Source: an uncultured Treponema sp.
Lineage (GTDB): Bacteria; Spirochaetota; Spirochaetia; Treponematales; Treponemataceae
DNA: 64,000 nucleotides
Direction of reading: 5' to 3'
Assembly: GCA_900319625.1 (NCBI GenBank)
Contig: ONPD01000005.1
Span: forward strand, 181,041-245,040
Made by a program: the position numbers and the translations under genes. Positions 1 to 8,286 of this stretch are shown here, piece by piece (positions within the stretch are counted from its first letter, which is position 1; each line of letters starts with the position of its first letter). The notes below the pieces were generated by a model. That model did not search any database. It had not been told where the DNA came from and saw nothing but the letters and a program-made list of their open reading frames with translations.

Positions 1-1479
1 AGCACCGAATTCCGCCATAGGAAGATTGATTTCCTTTACACGCTCAGCAAACTGAACAAAAAAATCATCTTTATCATTAAAGTGATATTTGTCATAAATA
101 TATTTGTAGAAAAGTCCCCAGGCATCATCATTCTGTTTTGTAGATAAAAGGAAATTAAGGGCATACTGAACCAGCAGCTCCTTATATTTTTCGCCGTCCT
201 GATAATTATTTTCAAGAATTGTCCAAAGGTCACGGGTTTTCTCTTTTATAGTGATATTTTTATCTGCCTTGTAGTTCAAATCAAGCTTTTCCATTTCCAG
301 GTAAGGCTCCTTCCCCCTTGCAAGGCACTGATTAATTCTGTAAAGAGCGTCACTTAAAGGAATCTTGCGGCGGTTATCGTATTTTTCCATGCTGAGACTT
401 GAAATTCCAGCCCGCCTCAAAGCCTTGATTTCATCATCTTCTTCGCGTTCCAGACTTGATTCATAAGCAAAATCTGCATACAAAATCAGAGCCGGAACAA
501 AATCAGGATAAGTATTTACGATATCAAAAAGGAGATCTGCTGTAGTATTTTCGTCCTTCTGATTCTGAGCCCAGATTGCGCTGTTCACCATAATTACAGG
601 AACAAGATTTTCATCCCCCTTCTTTTTTGGAAGGGAAAGTATTTCATCAAGGATTTCCTGACGGATATTTTCGGCGCCCTCAAAATCGGAAAGAGACATA
701 TACGCATCAGATTCAAGGGCAATCTGAGCGATTTTCGTAGTTTTGAACAGATTTGTATTCTGATAGTCTTTTAGATAAGACTTTGAAATTTCTACCGCAC
801 TGATTGAATCAAAATATTCCCCACCGTCATAAAGCACGATTGCCCAGAAAAAGGCATCATCAGCGTCAGAATAAGCTTCCGGTTTAAGGGCAGCGGCAGC
901 CTTAAAGTCACCCTTGCACAAGAGATTTACGGCACAGTTTTTCAGCCAGATAGAATTATGACTTCCTGTATAAGCATCAAAGAAAACAGAAAAATACTGG
1001 TCCTGCCTGAAAAAATCAAATTTTTCCCGGACATTTTCCGGACTGTCTGCCTTGCGCAAAGCAAGTTCAGAAAAAATTGAACCGTATTTTGTTCCTTTTA
1101 GCTTCTGAGCATATTTTTCAGCCTCATCAAAACTCTGCTTGCCAATAAGGTATTTTGAATAAACTGCAAGCAGCTCAGGATTTGACGAATGTTTTGAAAG
1201 CGCTTTTTTTATAAGTTTTTCGGCGGCCGAAGACTCAGAAAGCTGAACATAGCGTCGGTAAATACCAAGATAAGACCAGGAATCTACAGCCTTTTTTTGC
1301 AGCTTTTTCAGCTCTTTTACAGCCTGTTTTTTCTGGTTCTGTAAAATCAGGGAATCAATAATTTCAAGACGATTTGTTAAAGACTTTTGCTCCGCCTTCA
1401 TCCTGCAGGAAGAAAGGCAGAGCAAAGAAAGAAATGAAAGGATTAATAATAAAAAACTACTCTTTTTTACCAGCTTCAT
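1..1479 (-). CDS. TPR-like lipoprotein, C-terminus beyond window
   Basis: An open frame runs without a stop from the ATG at 1479 to the first base of the window, so at least 493 residues are present and the C-terminus is missing. The N-terminus is a spirochaetal lipoprotein signal: basic MKLVKK, a Leu/Ser-rich core, then LSSC with Cys at about residue 25. The rest is Lys/Glu/Ala/Leu-rich with helix-pair character (AAEKLIKKALSKHSSNPELL, SFDEAEKYAQKLK), resembling TPR or Sel1-like scaffolds. No catalytic motif was recognised. The start overlaps the end of nusB by 23 bp, so the two are probably co-transcribed. It is most likely a periplasm-facing or surface lipoprotein of unknown function. Confidence 0.8.
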   Translation of the reverse strand, partial: MKLVKKSSFLLLILSFLSLLCLSSCRMKAEQKSLTNRLEIIDSLILQNQKKQAVKELKKLQKKAVDSWSYLGIYRRYVQLSESSAAEKLIKKALSKHSSNPELLAVYSKYLIGKQSFDEAEKYAQKLKGTKYGSIFSELALRKADSPENVREKFDFFRQDQYFSVFFDAYTGSHNSIWLKNCAVNLLCKGDFKAAAALKPEAYSDADDAFFWAIVLYDGGEYFDSISAVEISKSYLKDYQNTNLFKTTKIAQIALESDAYMSLSDFEGAENIRQEILDEILSLPKKKGDENLVPVIMVNSAIWAQNQKDENTTADLLFDIVNTYPDFVPALILYADFAYESSLEREEDDEIKALRRAGISSLSMEKYDNRRKIPLSDALYRINQCLARGKEPYLEMEKLDLNYKADKNITIKEKTRDLWTILENNYQDGEKYKELLVQYALNFLLSTKQNDDAWGLFYKYIYDKYHFNDKDDFFVQFAERVKEINLPMAEFGA

Positions 1480-1921
1480 CTTTTCCTATTTTATCAAGCA
1501 CGGCATTAATAAATTTATAGGAATCATCGGTACCAAAATCCTTGGAAATCTTAACAGCCTCATCAATAATAATCTGAGGTGAAGTTCCGCTCTGGTACTT
1601 CATTTCATAAATACTTGTTCGGAGTATTGCGAGGGTAACTTTATTAATGCGTTCAAGAGACCAGTCTTTAGTAAGATGAGATTTAATCAATCCATCAATT
1701 TCTGAGATGTGGTCTACAGTTCCAGAAGCGATCAGACTGGCAAAAGTCTGCTCTTCTTTTGAACTTTCCTTTACTACATTAACAACATTTTCCTCAGCCC
1801 CAGTAAATTCTGAATCCTTCTGGAGCCATGAGAATGTAAGCAAATCTTCGAGCGAAGCCTTTGTTGCTTCCCAGGAAAACAAAACCTGGAATGCAAGAAT
1901 TCTACCTTTTCTTCTGGACAC
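1457..1921 (-). CDS. nusB: Transcription antitermination factor NusB
   Basis: The 154-residue cytoplasmic protein has the NusB RNA-binding fold. It starts with the typical SRRKGRILAFQVLFSWE helix, followed by an acidic insert. The family C-terminal block is LAILRTSIYEMKYQ, IIIDEAVKISKDFGTDDSYKF and INAVLDKIGK. NusB binds boxA RNA with NusE (S10) and supports rRNA antitermination. The start codon is GTG at 1921, one base after the TAG of the SurA-like gene, which implies translational coupling. The acidic stretch around residues 35-60 is longer than in the E. coli protein (139 aa) but does not disturb the core motifs. Confidence 0.93.
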   Translation of the reverse strand: MSRRKGRILAFQVLFSWEATKASLEDLLTFSWLQKDSEFTGAEENVVNVVKESSKEEQTFASLIASGTVDHISEIDGLIKSHLTKDWSLERINKVTLAILRTSIYEMKYQSGTSPQIIIDEAVKISKDFGTDDSYKFINAVLDKIGKDEAGKKE

Positions 1922-1922
1922 T

Positions 1923-3008
1923 CTAGTTCTCCCAGCTTAAAAGCTTATCAAGTGCAGCATCTTTTTTCTTCATCTCAACATTGTCAGGAGTATTTAACGA
2001 ATCTGCAAGCTGCTGAGCGGCGTACTGAACGTACTGCATCTGTTTCTGCTGAGCAAGATTACCGCGGATGTAGTCGTAAACAGTTACAGTTGTGTCAGGC
2101 TGAACTACATCACCGATTGCAAGCATTTTAGCCTCATATTTTTTACCAAACTTCAAGAATCTGAAATCCTGTGAAGTTTCCTTAATATCTGTTACAAAGC
2201 CTTCTTTCTGATTGAAGAGGTTTCTCAAATCTTCAAAAGAATATCCAAGTCTCTGAGCATTTGGTTCAGTTTTAGAAATAAGAATTTCTCCAGCCTGGAA
2301 GCCTGAGTTTTCCTGCTGTGACTGAGCAATAAGCTGGTCTTTTGTAATTTTGTTATCAATAAGCTGATTTCTGAAACCATTAACCTTGTTACGTGCTGCG
2401 TCAGCATTGTCGCCCTTTGATACGATAACAACAAAAGCCTTCATCATATCATTCCATACAAAGGAAGCCTTGTTACTGTCGTAGAAAGCACGGATTTCAT
2501 CATCAGTTGGAGCAACACCCTGAATTTCAGCCTGCTTTGCCTTTACAACATACTGCTGAAGCATAAGCTGATTCTTCAAGGTCTGCTTATATTCAGTTTT
2601 GTTCATTCCAACCTGCTTCTGCAGAAGCTCATCAAGAGTTACACCCTGAGTCTGTTTTACAATGTCATCAAGTTCTTTTTCTGAAACATTAACGCCAAGC
2701 TGCTGGCTCATTCCCTGAATAAAATACTGATCAACTGCAGAGTCAGGAATTGAAATTCCATCTTTCTGGGCAGCCTGAATCATCAATTTTTCCTTAATGA
2801 TTGTATCAAGCACTTCTTTTCTTTCTGCAACTGTAAGCTTACGTCCCAGCTGCTTTTCATAAGGTAAAACGCGAGCCTTTACCTGCTTAACTGTTACGGT
2901 CTCGCTTTTATTAAGTTTTACGATTGCAAGAGGCTGCAAATCTGACTGGGCAAAAGCAGCTCCAAAAGCAGCAAAAATCATAAAACAAACAAGGGCTAAT
3001 TTTTTCAT
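1923..3008 (-). CDS. SurA-like periplasmic peptidyl-prolyl isomerase/chaperone
   Basis: The 361-residue protein has a Sec signal peptide (MKKLALVCFMIFAAFGAAFA, cleavage before Gln21). Residues about 25-170 look like a SurA N-terminal chaperone domain, with the hallmark VLPYEKQLGRKLTVAERKEV and LDTIIKEKLMIQAA helices. The middle (about 185-300) is a weak parvulin-like domain, and I do not see the canonical parvulin active-site pattern clearly. Such proteins escort outer-membrane proteins across the periplasm. It lies between alaS and nusB. I recall the same order in other treponemes but could not check this. An AAGGAAA ribosome site precedes the ATG. Confidence 0.78.
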   Translation of the reverse strand: MKKLALVCFMIFAAFGAAFAQSDLQPLAIVKLNKSETVTVKQVKARVLPYEKQLGRKLTVAERKEVLDTIIKEKLMIQAAQKDGISIPDSAVDQYFIQGMSQQLGVNVSEKELDDIVKQTQGVTLDELLQKQVGMNKTEYKQTLKNQLMLQQYVVKAKQAEIQGVAPTDDEIRAFYDSNKASFVWNDMMKAFVVIVSKGDNADAARNKVNGFRNQLIDNKITKDQLIAQSQQENSGFQAGEILISKTEPNAQRLGYSFEDLRNLFNQKEGFVTDIKETSQDFRFLKFGKKYEAKMLAIGDVVQPDTTVTVYDYIRGNLAQQKQMQYVQYAAQQLADSLNTPDNVEMKKKDAALDKLLSWEN

Positions 3009-3087
3009 TTATATTTCCTTTTTATAGTTTTCTACTTTATTAAATAACAAATTCAGCCATTAATGGTTACAGGCTGTGTCTGCCGAT

Positions 3088-4917
3088 TTACTTATCTAAC
3101 GGAAGACCTGTTCCTGCAACAATTACAGCGCGGATTCGGCGTACACCAGCAGAAGAAGACTGTTCCTTCTGAATCTTGAACTGGCCAATCTGAGCTGTGT
3201 GCTGAACGTGAGGTCCACCGCAAACTTCCTTGCTGAACCAGTCGTTTTTAGGGTCACGGCCGATTGTGTAAACCTTTACATCTTCACCATACTTGTTGGT
3301 AAAGAGGGCTCGGGCACCTTCAGCCTTAGCCTTATCAAGAGGCATAACTTCCATTGTAACAGGAAGATCTTCCTCAATCTTCTTATTTACAATGTCTTCT
3401 ACCATCTGAATCTCATCCTTAGTCATCGGACGTTCAAATGTAAAGTCAAAGCGCATACGCTCGTTGTTGATATTTGAACCTTTCTGAGCAACCTGGTCAC
3501 CGAGAACGTTTACCAGAGCCTGCTGCAAAAGGTGTGTTGCAGTGTGATATTTTGTTGTGATTTCTGACTGCTCAGCAAGACCACCCTTAGCGGCACCTGC
3601 ATCAACAGTTTTCGATGCTTCCTGATGCTTGCGTTCAGCTTCCTTAAAGCCTTCTACGTCAACTGTAAAACCGTTTTCAGCACCAAGCTCCTGAGTAAGC
3701 TCAAGAGGATAGCCGTATGTTTCGTAAAGATTGTAAGCAACCTTTCCGCTGATGATTTTCTTAGGATTTTTCATCAGGTTTGGAAGAAGCTTCTGGAATT
3801 CTGCCTCACCCTTCTTAAGTGTAAGACGGAATTTAGCTTCCTCAGCTGTAAGCTCGTGATAAACTTTTTCACTGTTGGCTTCAAGCTCAGGATAAGGGCC
3901 TTTGAAATTTTCTACGACAGTTTTTGCAACCTCTGCCATAAAGTCTTTTTCGATACCGAGCTTCATTCCGTGGCGGACTGCACGGCGGATAAGGCGGCGA
4001 AGAACGTAACCTGCACCTACGCGGTCCGGAGTAACTCCACGCTGATCGCCGAGAATAAATACAGAAGAACGTGTGTGGTCAGCGATAATGCGGACAGACT
4101 TATCTTTTTCTTCGTCACTGCCGTATGTATAGCCTGAAAGATTTTCGATAGTTTTAATAATCGGCTGGAAAACTTCTGTAAGGTAAACAGATGTTTTTCC
4201 CTGCAGGATACAGTTTGTACGTTCAAGTCCCATACCTGTATCAACGTTTTTCTTCTCGAGTGGGAGAAGAGTTTTTTCATCTACGCGGTTGTACTGCATG
4301 AAAACGTTGTTCCAGATTTCCATCCAGTTAGCGGAATCTGTTCCCTTGTTTGAACCTACAGGAGGAAGACCTTCGCCAACCCAGTAGAAAATTTCTGTAT
4401 CAGGACCACAAGGGCCGGTAGGACCTGCTGCCCACCAGTTATCGCTTGCAGGAAGATATGCGATTTTGTCTTCCGGCATTCCGTTATCCTTCCAATAACC
4501 TGCGGCTTCTTCATCGCGAGGGGCATTTTCGTCACCGGCAAAAACAGTTACCGAAATCTTTTTCGGATCAAGACCAAGCCAGTCCTTGCTTGTAAGGAAT
4601 TCATATGAAAATGCGATTGATTCTTTTTTGAAGTAGTCTCCCAGAGACCAGTTACCGAGCATTTCAAAACAGGTAAGATGAGAAGGGTCACCTACCTCTT
4701 CAATATCGCCGGTACGAATACATTTCTGATAGTCAGTAAGACGAGTGCCCGCAGGGTGCTTTTCACCAAGAAGATAAGGAACTAGAGGGTGCATACCTGC
4801 CATTGTAAACAAAACAGAAGGGTCGTTTTCTGGAATTAAAGACTGACCCGAAATTTCAACATGATTTTTACTCTTAAAAAACTCAATATATTTTGAGCGA
4901 AGTTCATTAGCGTTCAT
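3088..4917 (-). CDS. alaS: Alanyl-tRNA synthetase, short form lacking the C-Ala domain
   Basis: The 609-residue enzyme charges tRNA-Ala. The class II catalytic core is at about 1-240 (FTMAGMHPLVPYL; CFEMLGNWSLGDYFK; WAAGPTGPCGPDTEIFYW; VDTGMGLER). A tRNA-recognition helical region follows (RVGAGYVLRRLIRRAVRHG). The editing domain keeps its zinc/catalytic motifs HTATHLLQQAL and CGGPHV. The chain stops about 30 residues after CGGPHV, so the C-terminal C-Ala (DHHA1-like) domain of typical ~870-residue AlaRS is absent. A TTCCCA-17-TATAAT promoter (4954-4926, minus strand) puts the expected transcription start at or beside the ATG, with no ribosome site, so a leaderless mRNA is likely. Confidence 0.95.
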   Translation of the reverse strand: MNANELRSKYIEFFKSKNHVEISGQSLIPENDPSVLFTMAGMHPLVPYLLGEKHPAGTRLTDYQKCIRTGDIEEVGDPSHLTCFEMLGNWSLGDYFKKESIAFSYEFLTSKDWLGLDPKKISVTVFAGDENAPRDEEAAGYWKDNGMPEDKIAYLPASDNWWAAGPTGPCGPDTEIFYWVGEGLPPVGSNKGTDSANWMEIWNNVFMQYNRVDEKTLLPLEKKNVDTGMGLERTNCILQGKTSVYLTEVFQPIIKTIENLSGYTYGSDEEKDKSVRIIADHTRSSVFILGDQRGVTPDRVGAGYVLRRLIRRAVRHGMKLGIEKDFMAEVAKTVVENFKGPYPELEANSEKVYHELTAEEAKFRLTLKKGEAEFQKLLPNLMKNPKKIISGKVAYNLYETYGYPLELTQELGAENGFTVDVEGFKEAERKHQEASKTVDAGAAKGGLAEQSEITTKYHTATHLLQQALVNVLGDQVAQKGSNINNERMRFDFTFERPMTKDEIQMVEDIVNKKIEEDLPVTMEVMPLDKAKAEGARALFTNKYGEDVKVYTIGRDPKNDWFSKEVCGGPHVQHTAQIGQFKIQKEQSSSAGVRRIRAVIVAGTGLPLDK

Positions 4918-5040
4918 AAATTGAAATTATATTGAAAATACAAAAGTTTGGGAATATACGATGGCCGCAATGCCATTCACCAACTTCCAGACATACCGAG
5001 CCATCGTTTAACATTTTGCAAGGCAAAAAGTTGTTTGGGA

Positions 5041-6606
5041 CTACTTCACCCGTGAAAGCTGATAGCTTCTACCTTCCGTGGCAAAGCAGTCGGTTGGGGA
5101 GATTTTTACCGGGGTAAGGGTCAGAGAATCGTAGTCTGTGACTGTTTTTTCTACGGTTTTCTTCTTTATTACTTCGGTAATCTGCTTTACTCCGAATTTA
5201 ACGGCATAGCAGTCATTAAGATAGGAATCTTCGGCATCAGGGCGGAACTGAATTACAATGTCGTTTCCGGTCTGTATAATAGAATAAACTCCTGCCTGCT
5301 CGGAATTGATTGCGGCATTATCCTTAAGAAGGTAGCTGTAATCCTTGAAGGTAAAGGAAATTTCTGAATCGGCTGTTGTCCAGGCTTTTGCAGATTTTAA
5401 TTCCTTAAGAAGCTCTTCGCGGGGAGCCGCTTTTTTATCGTAATCAAAAGTATTCTGCTGGCTGAGTTTTTTGTAGTTTCCATCCCACATTGTACTTTCT
5501 TTAATAATCAGGTTGATGTCATCGCGGATTGTAAGCTTGATTTCATCAGCTTTAACCAGGGAAATATCAAAGCGGCGATGAAGGGTCAGAATATCGGCAT
5601 TGACGGTTGTAAGGTAAATTCCGTTATGACGCAGCTTTGAATTATCCCACTGATAAACTTCCTGAGAATCATCATAAAGGTGAATGATTTCCTTATTATT
5701 GTAATCAAAATAAAGGTAGCGGATTTTTCCGTCAGTATTTGAAGTTTTGTACCAGAGTCCGTTCAGGAAGGCCGCAAAAGATTCAACTGTTCCGTCAAGG
5801 ATTCTGGAAAGCTCTTTTGCCATAAGGTGACTTGCGGTTACCTTAATCTGCTGGGCAAGCTCATAACGCTGGGTAAAAGGATTCCATTTATATTCCTGCT
5901 GAATCTGATTTGAATCATTCTTTTTACCGGCACTTTCCTCTGTAACAGGTTCTGAACTGTAAACCCAGACAGAAAAGCTTTCGCCTTTTGAAATTCCAAG
6001 CTCGTAATTTTCTGAACGCTCAGTCTGCTGAACAAAAACTGTTCCGTCAGAGCAGAAATCTCCTATATTAACAACTGTGGGCTGGCCTAGAGGATTTTTC
6101 TTGCAGTTGAAAATCTGCATTACATAGTTACCGTCATCATCAACACCCTGATAGATGATTGAATTATGATGGTCACCGATCAAGTCCATTGCACTGAAGG
6201 AGAAAGTTCTTGTTCTGGTAAATTTTGTCTGGATTTCATCGAAGCGGTCGTATTCGTGAGAAACTGAGTTATAAATACCAGGCACAATCCACAAAAATTT
6301 TGAAGTATTTTTGCGCACAACGATGATTTCGTCGTCATAACCGTCATTATTGATATCTATTGTAAGAGTTCCGATTAAGGTTTCGCCAGGAAGAAGAGGG
6401 ACAAAAGTTTCGTATTTTTCGTTTTCGCTGGTAGCAGGGATTTTTACGTTTTCCTGCTCGTTATTGCGTTCAGCTTCGGTTGTGATTACTTTGGCACGGG
6501 TAAAGGATTTTTCTGATTGAGAAATAAAGCGCTTTGAATAGAAGAAAAAGCCTGCGAGAAAGATTGCAATCAGAGTAAAAATCAGCGGTATCGCTTTTGT
6601 TTTCAT
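5041..6606 (-). CDS. Membrane-anchored FG-GAP-like extracytoplasmic protein, possibly pallilysin-related
   Basis: The 521-residue protein has one N-terminal transmembrane or signal-anchor segment (residues about 5-25, AIPLIFTLIAIFLAGFFFYS) and a large extracytoplasmic part. DINNDGYDDEIIVV at about 85-100 is a Ca-binding FG-GAP/dockerin-like loop, and a beta-rich region follows. The overall layout reminds me of treponemal pallilysin-related adhesins, but there is no HEXXH metalloprotease motif (only HEYDR), so protease activity is not supported. It reads away from the phase-variable lipoprotein promoter at 6689. Family assignment is tentative; membrane localisation is firmer. Confidence 0.7.
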   Translation of the reverse strand: MKTKAIPLIFTLIAIFLAGFFFYSKRFISQSEKSFTRAKVITTEAERNNEQENVKIPATSENEKYETFVPLLPGETLIGTLTIDINNDGYDDEIIVVRKNTSKFLWIVPGIYNSVSHEYDRFDEIQTKFTRTRTFSFSAMDLIGDHHNSIIYQGVDDDGNYVMQIFNCKKNPLGQPTVVNIGDFCSDGTVFVQQTERSENYELGISKGESFSVWVYSSEPVTEESAGKKNDSNQIQQEYKWNPFTQRYELAQQIKVTASHLMAKELSRILDGTVESFAAFLNGLWYKTSNTDGKIRYLYFDYNNKEIIHLYDDSQEVYQWDNSKLRHNGIYLTTVNADILTLHRRFDISLVKADEIKLTIRDDINLIIKESTMWDGNYKKLSQQNTFDYDKKAAPREELLKELKSAKAWTTADSEISFTFKDYSYLLKDNAAINSEQAGVYSIIQTGNDIVIQFRPDAEDSYLNDCYAVKFGVKQITEVIKKKTVEKTVTDYDSLTLTPVKISPTDCFATEGRSYQLSRVK

Positions 6607-6688
6607 ATATAAACACTATAGCGGATAAGTTCTGATTAAAAAAGCCTAAATTTTTTAAGAAAAAGTTAAAAATTCGCTTAAAAAATAA

Positions 6689-6727
6689 TTGACAAGAGAG
6701 AGAGAGAGAGAGAGAATTAATTTATCT
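6689..6727 (+). promoter_or_regulatory. Promoter with an (AG)10 tract between -35 and -10
   Basis: A perfect TTGACA -35 box lies at 6689-6694. It is followed directly by ten AG units. With a 17-bp spacer the -10 would be GAGAAT (6712-6717, 4/6 match), and AT-rich alternatives lie just downstream. Unit gain or loss would move the -35 by 2 bp relative to the fixed AT-rich -10 region. The ribosome site AAGGAG and the ATG of the lipoprotein follow at 6747-6761. Phase-variable promoters built on dinucleotide spacers are known (the Haemophilus hif TA tract). Their use here is inference. Confidence 0.65.
6695..6714 (+). repeat. (AG)10 dinucleotide microsatellite
   Basis: Ten uninterrupted AG units are directly visible, plus one further A. 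It is the only long dinucleotide tract I saw in the window, and it sits exactly in a promoter spacer. Confidence 0.95.
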
Positions 6728-6758
6728 TAAAAAAATCATAAAAATAAGGAGACGATTT

Positions 6759-7322
6759 ATGAAAAAAATCTTAGTTATGCTTGCCGCTGCGCTTGCATTG
6801 GGTCTTTTTGCTTCATGTGAAAATGGTGCAAAGGATGTAAACATTGTTGATGATTCTAGTTGGGGTTCGTACTACGAATACAATATCACAGGTACATTCA
6901 CAGAGTACAAAACAACATTAAATCAAACAACTGGTAAATATGATTTGACAAAAACAGATTATACAATTGAATCTGGTTTCGGTGGAATCACAGAGAAGAA
7001 AAAGGTTTCAAACTTCAGAAACTTTGAACTTTGGGGTGGACTTAACTACAAGGCAACATCAACTGCGACAAGTTACAGCCAGAAATGGCTCGACGGGGCT
7101 ACAATTGGCACCGGAGACTCAGGTAATATTAATATTAGTAAACTTGACAGCAAATACTATATCAGACGCAATAACATTACAAACAATAAATTGGAACTTG
7201 TTGAAGTTTCTGTAACAGGAAATCTTACTGATAAAGAATTCACCGTATCAACCCCTGGTGACTATAACAGCACTACAGGCGCAAAATACGATGCATTCAC
7301 TTTAAAAATTACAAGAAAATAA
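6759..7322 (+). CDS. Putative phase-variable lipoprotein, copy 1
   Basis: The 187-residue precursor has a lipoprotein signal (MKKILVMLAAALALGLFASC, Cys20) and a mature part of about 168 residues rich in Thr, Tyr, Asn and Lys, which looks beta-stranded. The next gene is a paralog: both share ENG/QNG after the Cys, DVNI, SW, YNxTGT and a C-terminus ending in K-x-T-R-K. No known domain was recognised. AAGGAG lies 6 nt before the ATG. The upstream (AG)10 promoter suggests on/off or graded expression, as is common for variable surface antigens. Surface exposure is inferred, not shown. Confidence 0.8.
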   Translation: MKKILVMLAAALALGLFASCENGAKDVNIVDDSSWGSYYEYNITGTFTEYKTTLNQTTGKYDLTKTDYTIESGFGGITEKKKVSNFRNFELWGGLNYKATSTATSYSQKWLDGATIGTGDSGNINISKLDSKYYIRRNNITNNKLELVEVSVTGNLTDKEFTVSTPGDYNSTTGAKYDAFTLKITRK

Positions 7323-7366
7323 ACTTGTAAAACACCAAAACAATAAAAACACAGGAGATTATAGTT

Positions 7367-7891
7367 ATGAAAAAAATTATTATTGCAGCTCTTAGCGCAT
7401 TGACTTTGGGTCTTTTTGCTTCTTGCCAGAACGGAACTCAGGATGTAAATATTACAGGAAATGATTCATGGCAGAAAAGTTACGTTTATAATGTAACAGG
7501 TACATATACTACTTATCAACTTGATACAACAACAAGCAAATATGTAGAAAAATCTTACGATGTTTCTACAGATGTCGCAATGGTACAGTGGGGAAATTAC
7601 GGCGGAAGAAACGTTAATACTTACGAAGTTTATGCTAAATTGAATTATCTTGCTACAGCAAGTGCAACAACTTACTCACAGGTAAATCTTGATAAGTTTG
7701 AAATCAAAAAGGCAAACGGTAAATACTATACTGGTCGTACAAGTGTAGCAGATGGAAAATGGGCTGCTGTTGAAATTACTGTTGAAGGTGATATCACAGG
7801 AAGTAAATTTACAGTAACAGTTCCTGTTGAATTCAACTCTACATCCAATGGAACTAACCCAGGTTACAAACTTACATTCACAAGAAAATAA
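7367..7891 (+). CDS. Putative lipoprotein, tandem paralog copy 2
   Basis: The 174-residue precursor has a lipobox at LFASC (Cys20) and ends in FTRK. It is clearly homologous to the preceding gene along its length (SWQKSYVYNVTGTYTTYQ against SWGSYYEYNITGTFTEYK; LNYLATASATTYSQ against LNYKATSTATSYSQ). It begins 44 bp after copy 1 with its own AGGAG site and is followed by a strong hairpin terminator, so both copies are probably one transcription unit under the AG-tract promoter. Function is unknown. Confidence 0.8.
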   Translation: MKKIIIAALSALTLGLFASCQNGTQDVNITGNDSWQKSYVYNVTGTYTTYQLDTTTSKYVEKSYDVSTDVAMVQWGNYGGRNVNTYEVYAKLNYLATASATTYSQVNLDKFEIKKANGKYYTGRTSVADGKWAAVEITVEGDITGSKFTVTVPVEFNSTSNGTNPGYKLTFTRK

Positions 7892-7941
7892 GTAAGTTCA
7901 TCTCTGGGTTAATTCCCAGACATCTCCAGAACTTACTTTCT

Positions 7942-7979
7942 GAGGGGGGGCTTGCGTCGCAAGCCCCCTCTTTGATTTT
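7942..7979 (+). terminator. Rho-independent terminator of the lipoprotein pair
   Basis: A GC-rich stem (left arm GAGGGGGGGCTTGC, loop GTC, right arm GCAAGCCCCCTC) is followed by TTTGATTTT, 50 bp after the second lipoprotein stop codon. The left arm has two more G than the right has C, so one bulge is expected. Confidence 0.8.
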
Positions 7980-7993
7980 AAAAGAAAAGGCAG

Positions 7994-8107
7994 CTATGCT
8001 TTTTTATCCCTGCGCATCTTGAATTGCTCTTTCTTTTTGCAATCTCTGTCTTCACCAAACAAATCTTTGAAAACAGAATCCATAATTTTACGATTTTTCT
8101 TAGGCAT
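7994..8107 (-). pseudogene. Remnant of an Rpn-family (PD-(D/E)XK) nuclease/transposase N-terminus
   Basis: A 37-codon frame starts at the ATG at 8107 and reads MPKKNRKIMDSVFKDLFGED followed by a Lys/Arg-rich tail. The segment DSVFKDLFGEDRD matches the conserved N-terminal signature of Rpn family recombination-promoting nucleases (x-K-D-S-V-F-x-x-L-F). Intact members are about 250-320 residues, so only the first 25 or so family residues remain. It could instead be a genuine small basic protein. No good ribosome site was seen. Confidence 0.4.
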
Positions 8108-8286
8108 TTTTTAACTTCTGAACCTTTGGAAAGTTTACATATTTAAATAGGCAAAAAAATGTGAATTTCGGCAATTTTATTATTGAATTTTTATCAACAT
8201 TACATTTTTAATAATTCACTTTACGCAATAACACACCACTATTATACTATCACTGTAAAACTTTTATAAAGAGGTCATAGAAAAAA
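8108..8286 (+). promoter_or_regulatory. AT-rich leader and promoter region of ilvC
   Basis: The region from the lipoprotein pair to ilvC (7892-8286) holds only the terminator, the Rpn remnant and this AT-rich stretch. A candidate promoter is TTTACG (8220-8225), 17 bp, then TATACT (8243-8248). GAGGT at 8271-8275 is the ribosome site, about 11 nt before the ATG. I see no T-box stem or attenuator leader peptide. Confidence 0.45.

Noticed and set aside
4960..5020. ACGATGGC/GCCATCGT inverted repeat in the alaS upstream gap as an RNA gene
   Set aside because: Only one 8-bp stem with a long unstructured loop; no second copy or terminator.
5041..6606. Metalloprotease of the pallilysin type
   Set aside because: No HEXXH motif is present (only HEYDR), so only a general relation in layout is possible.
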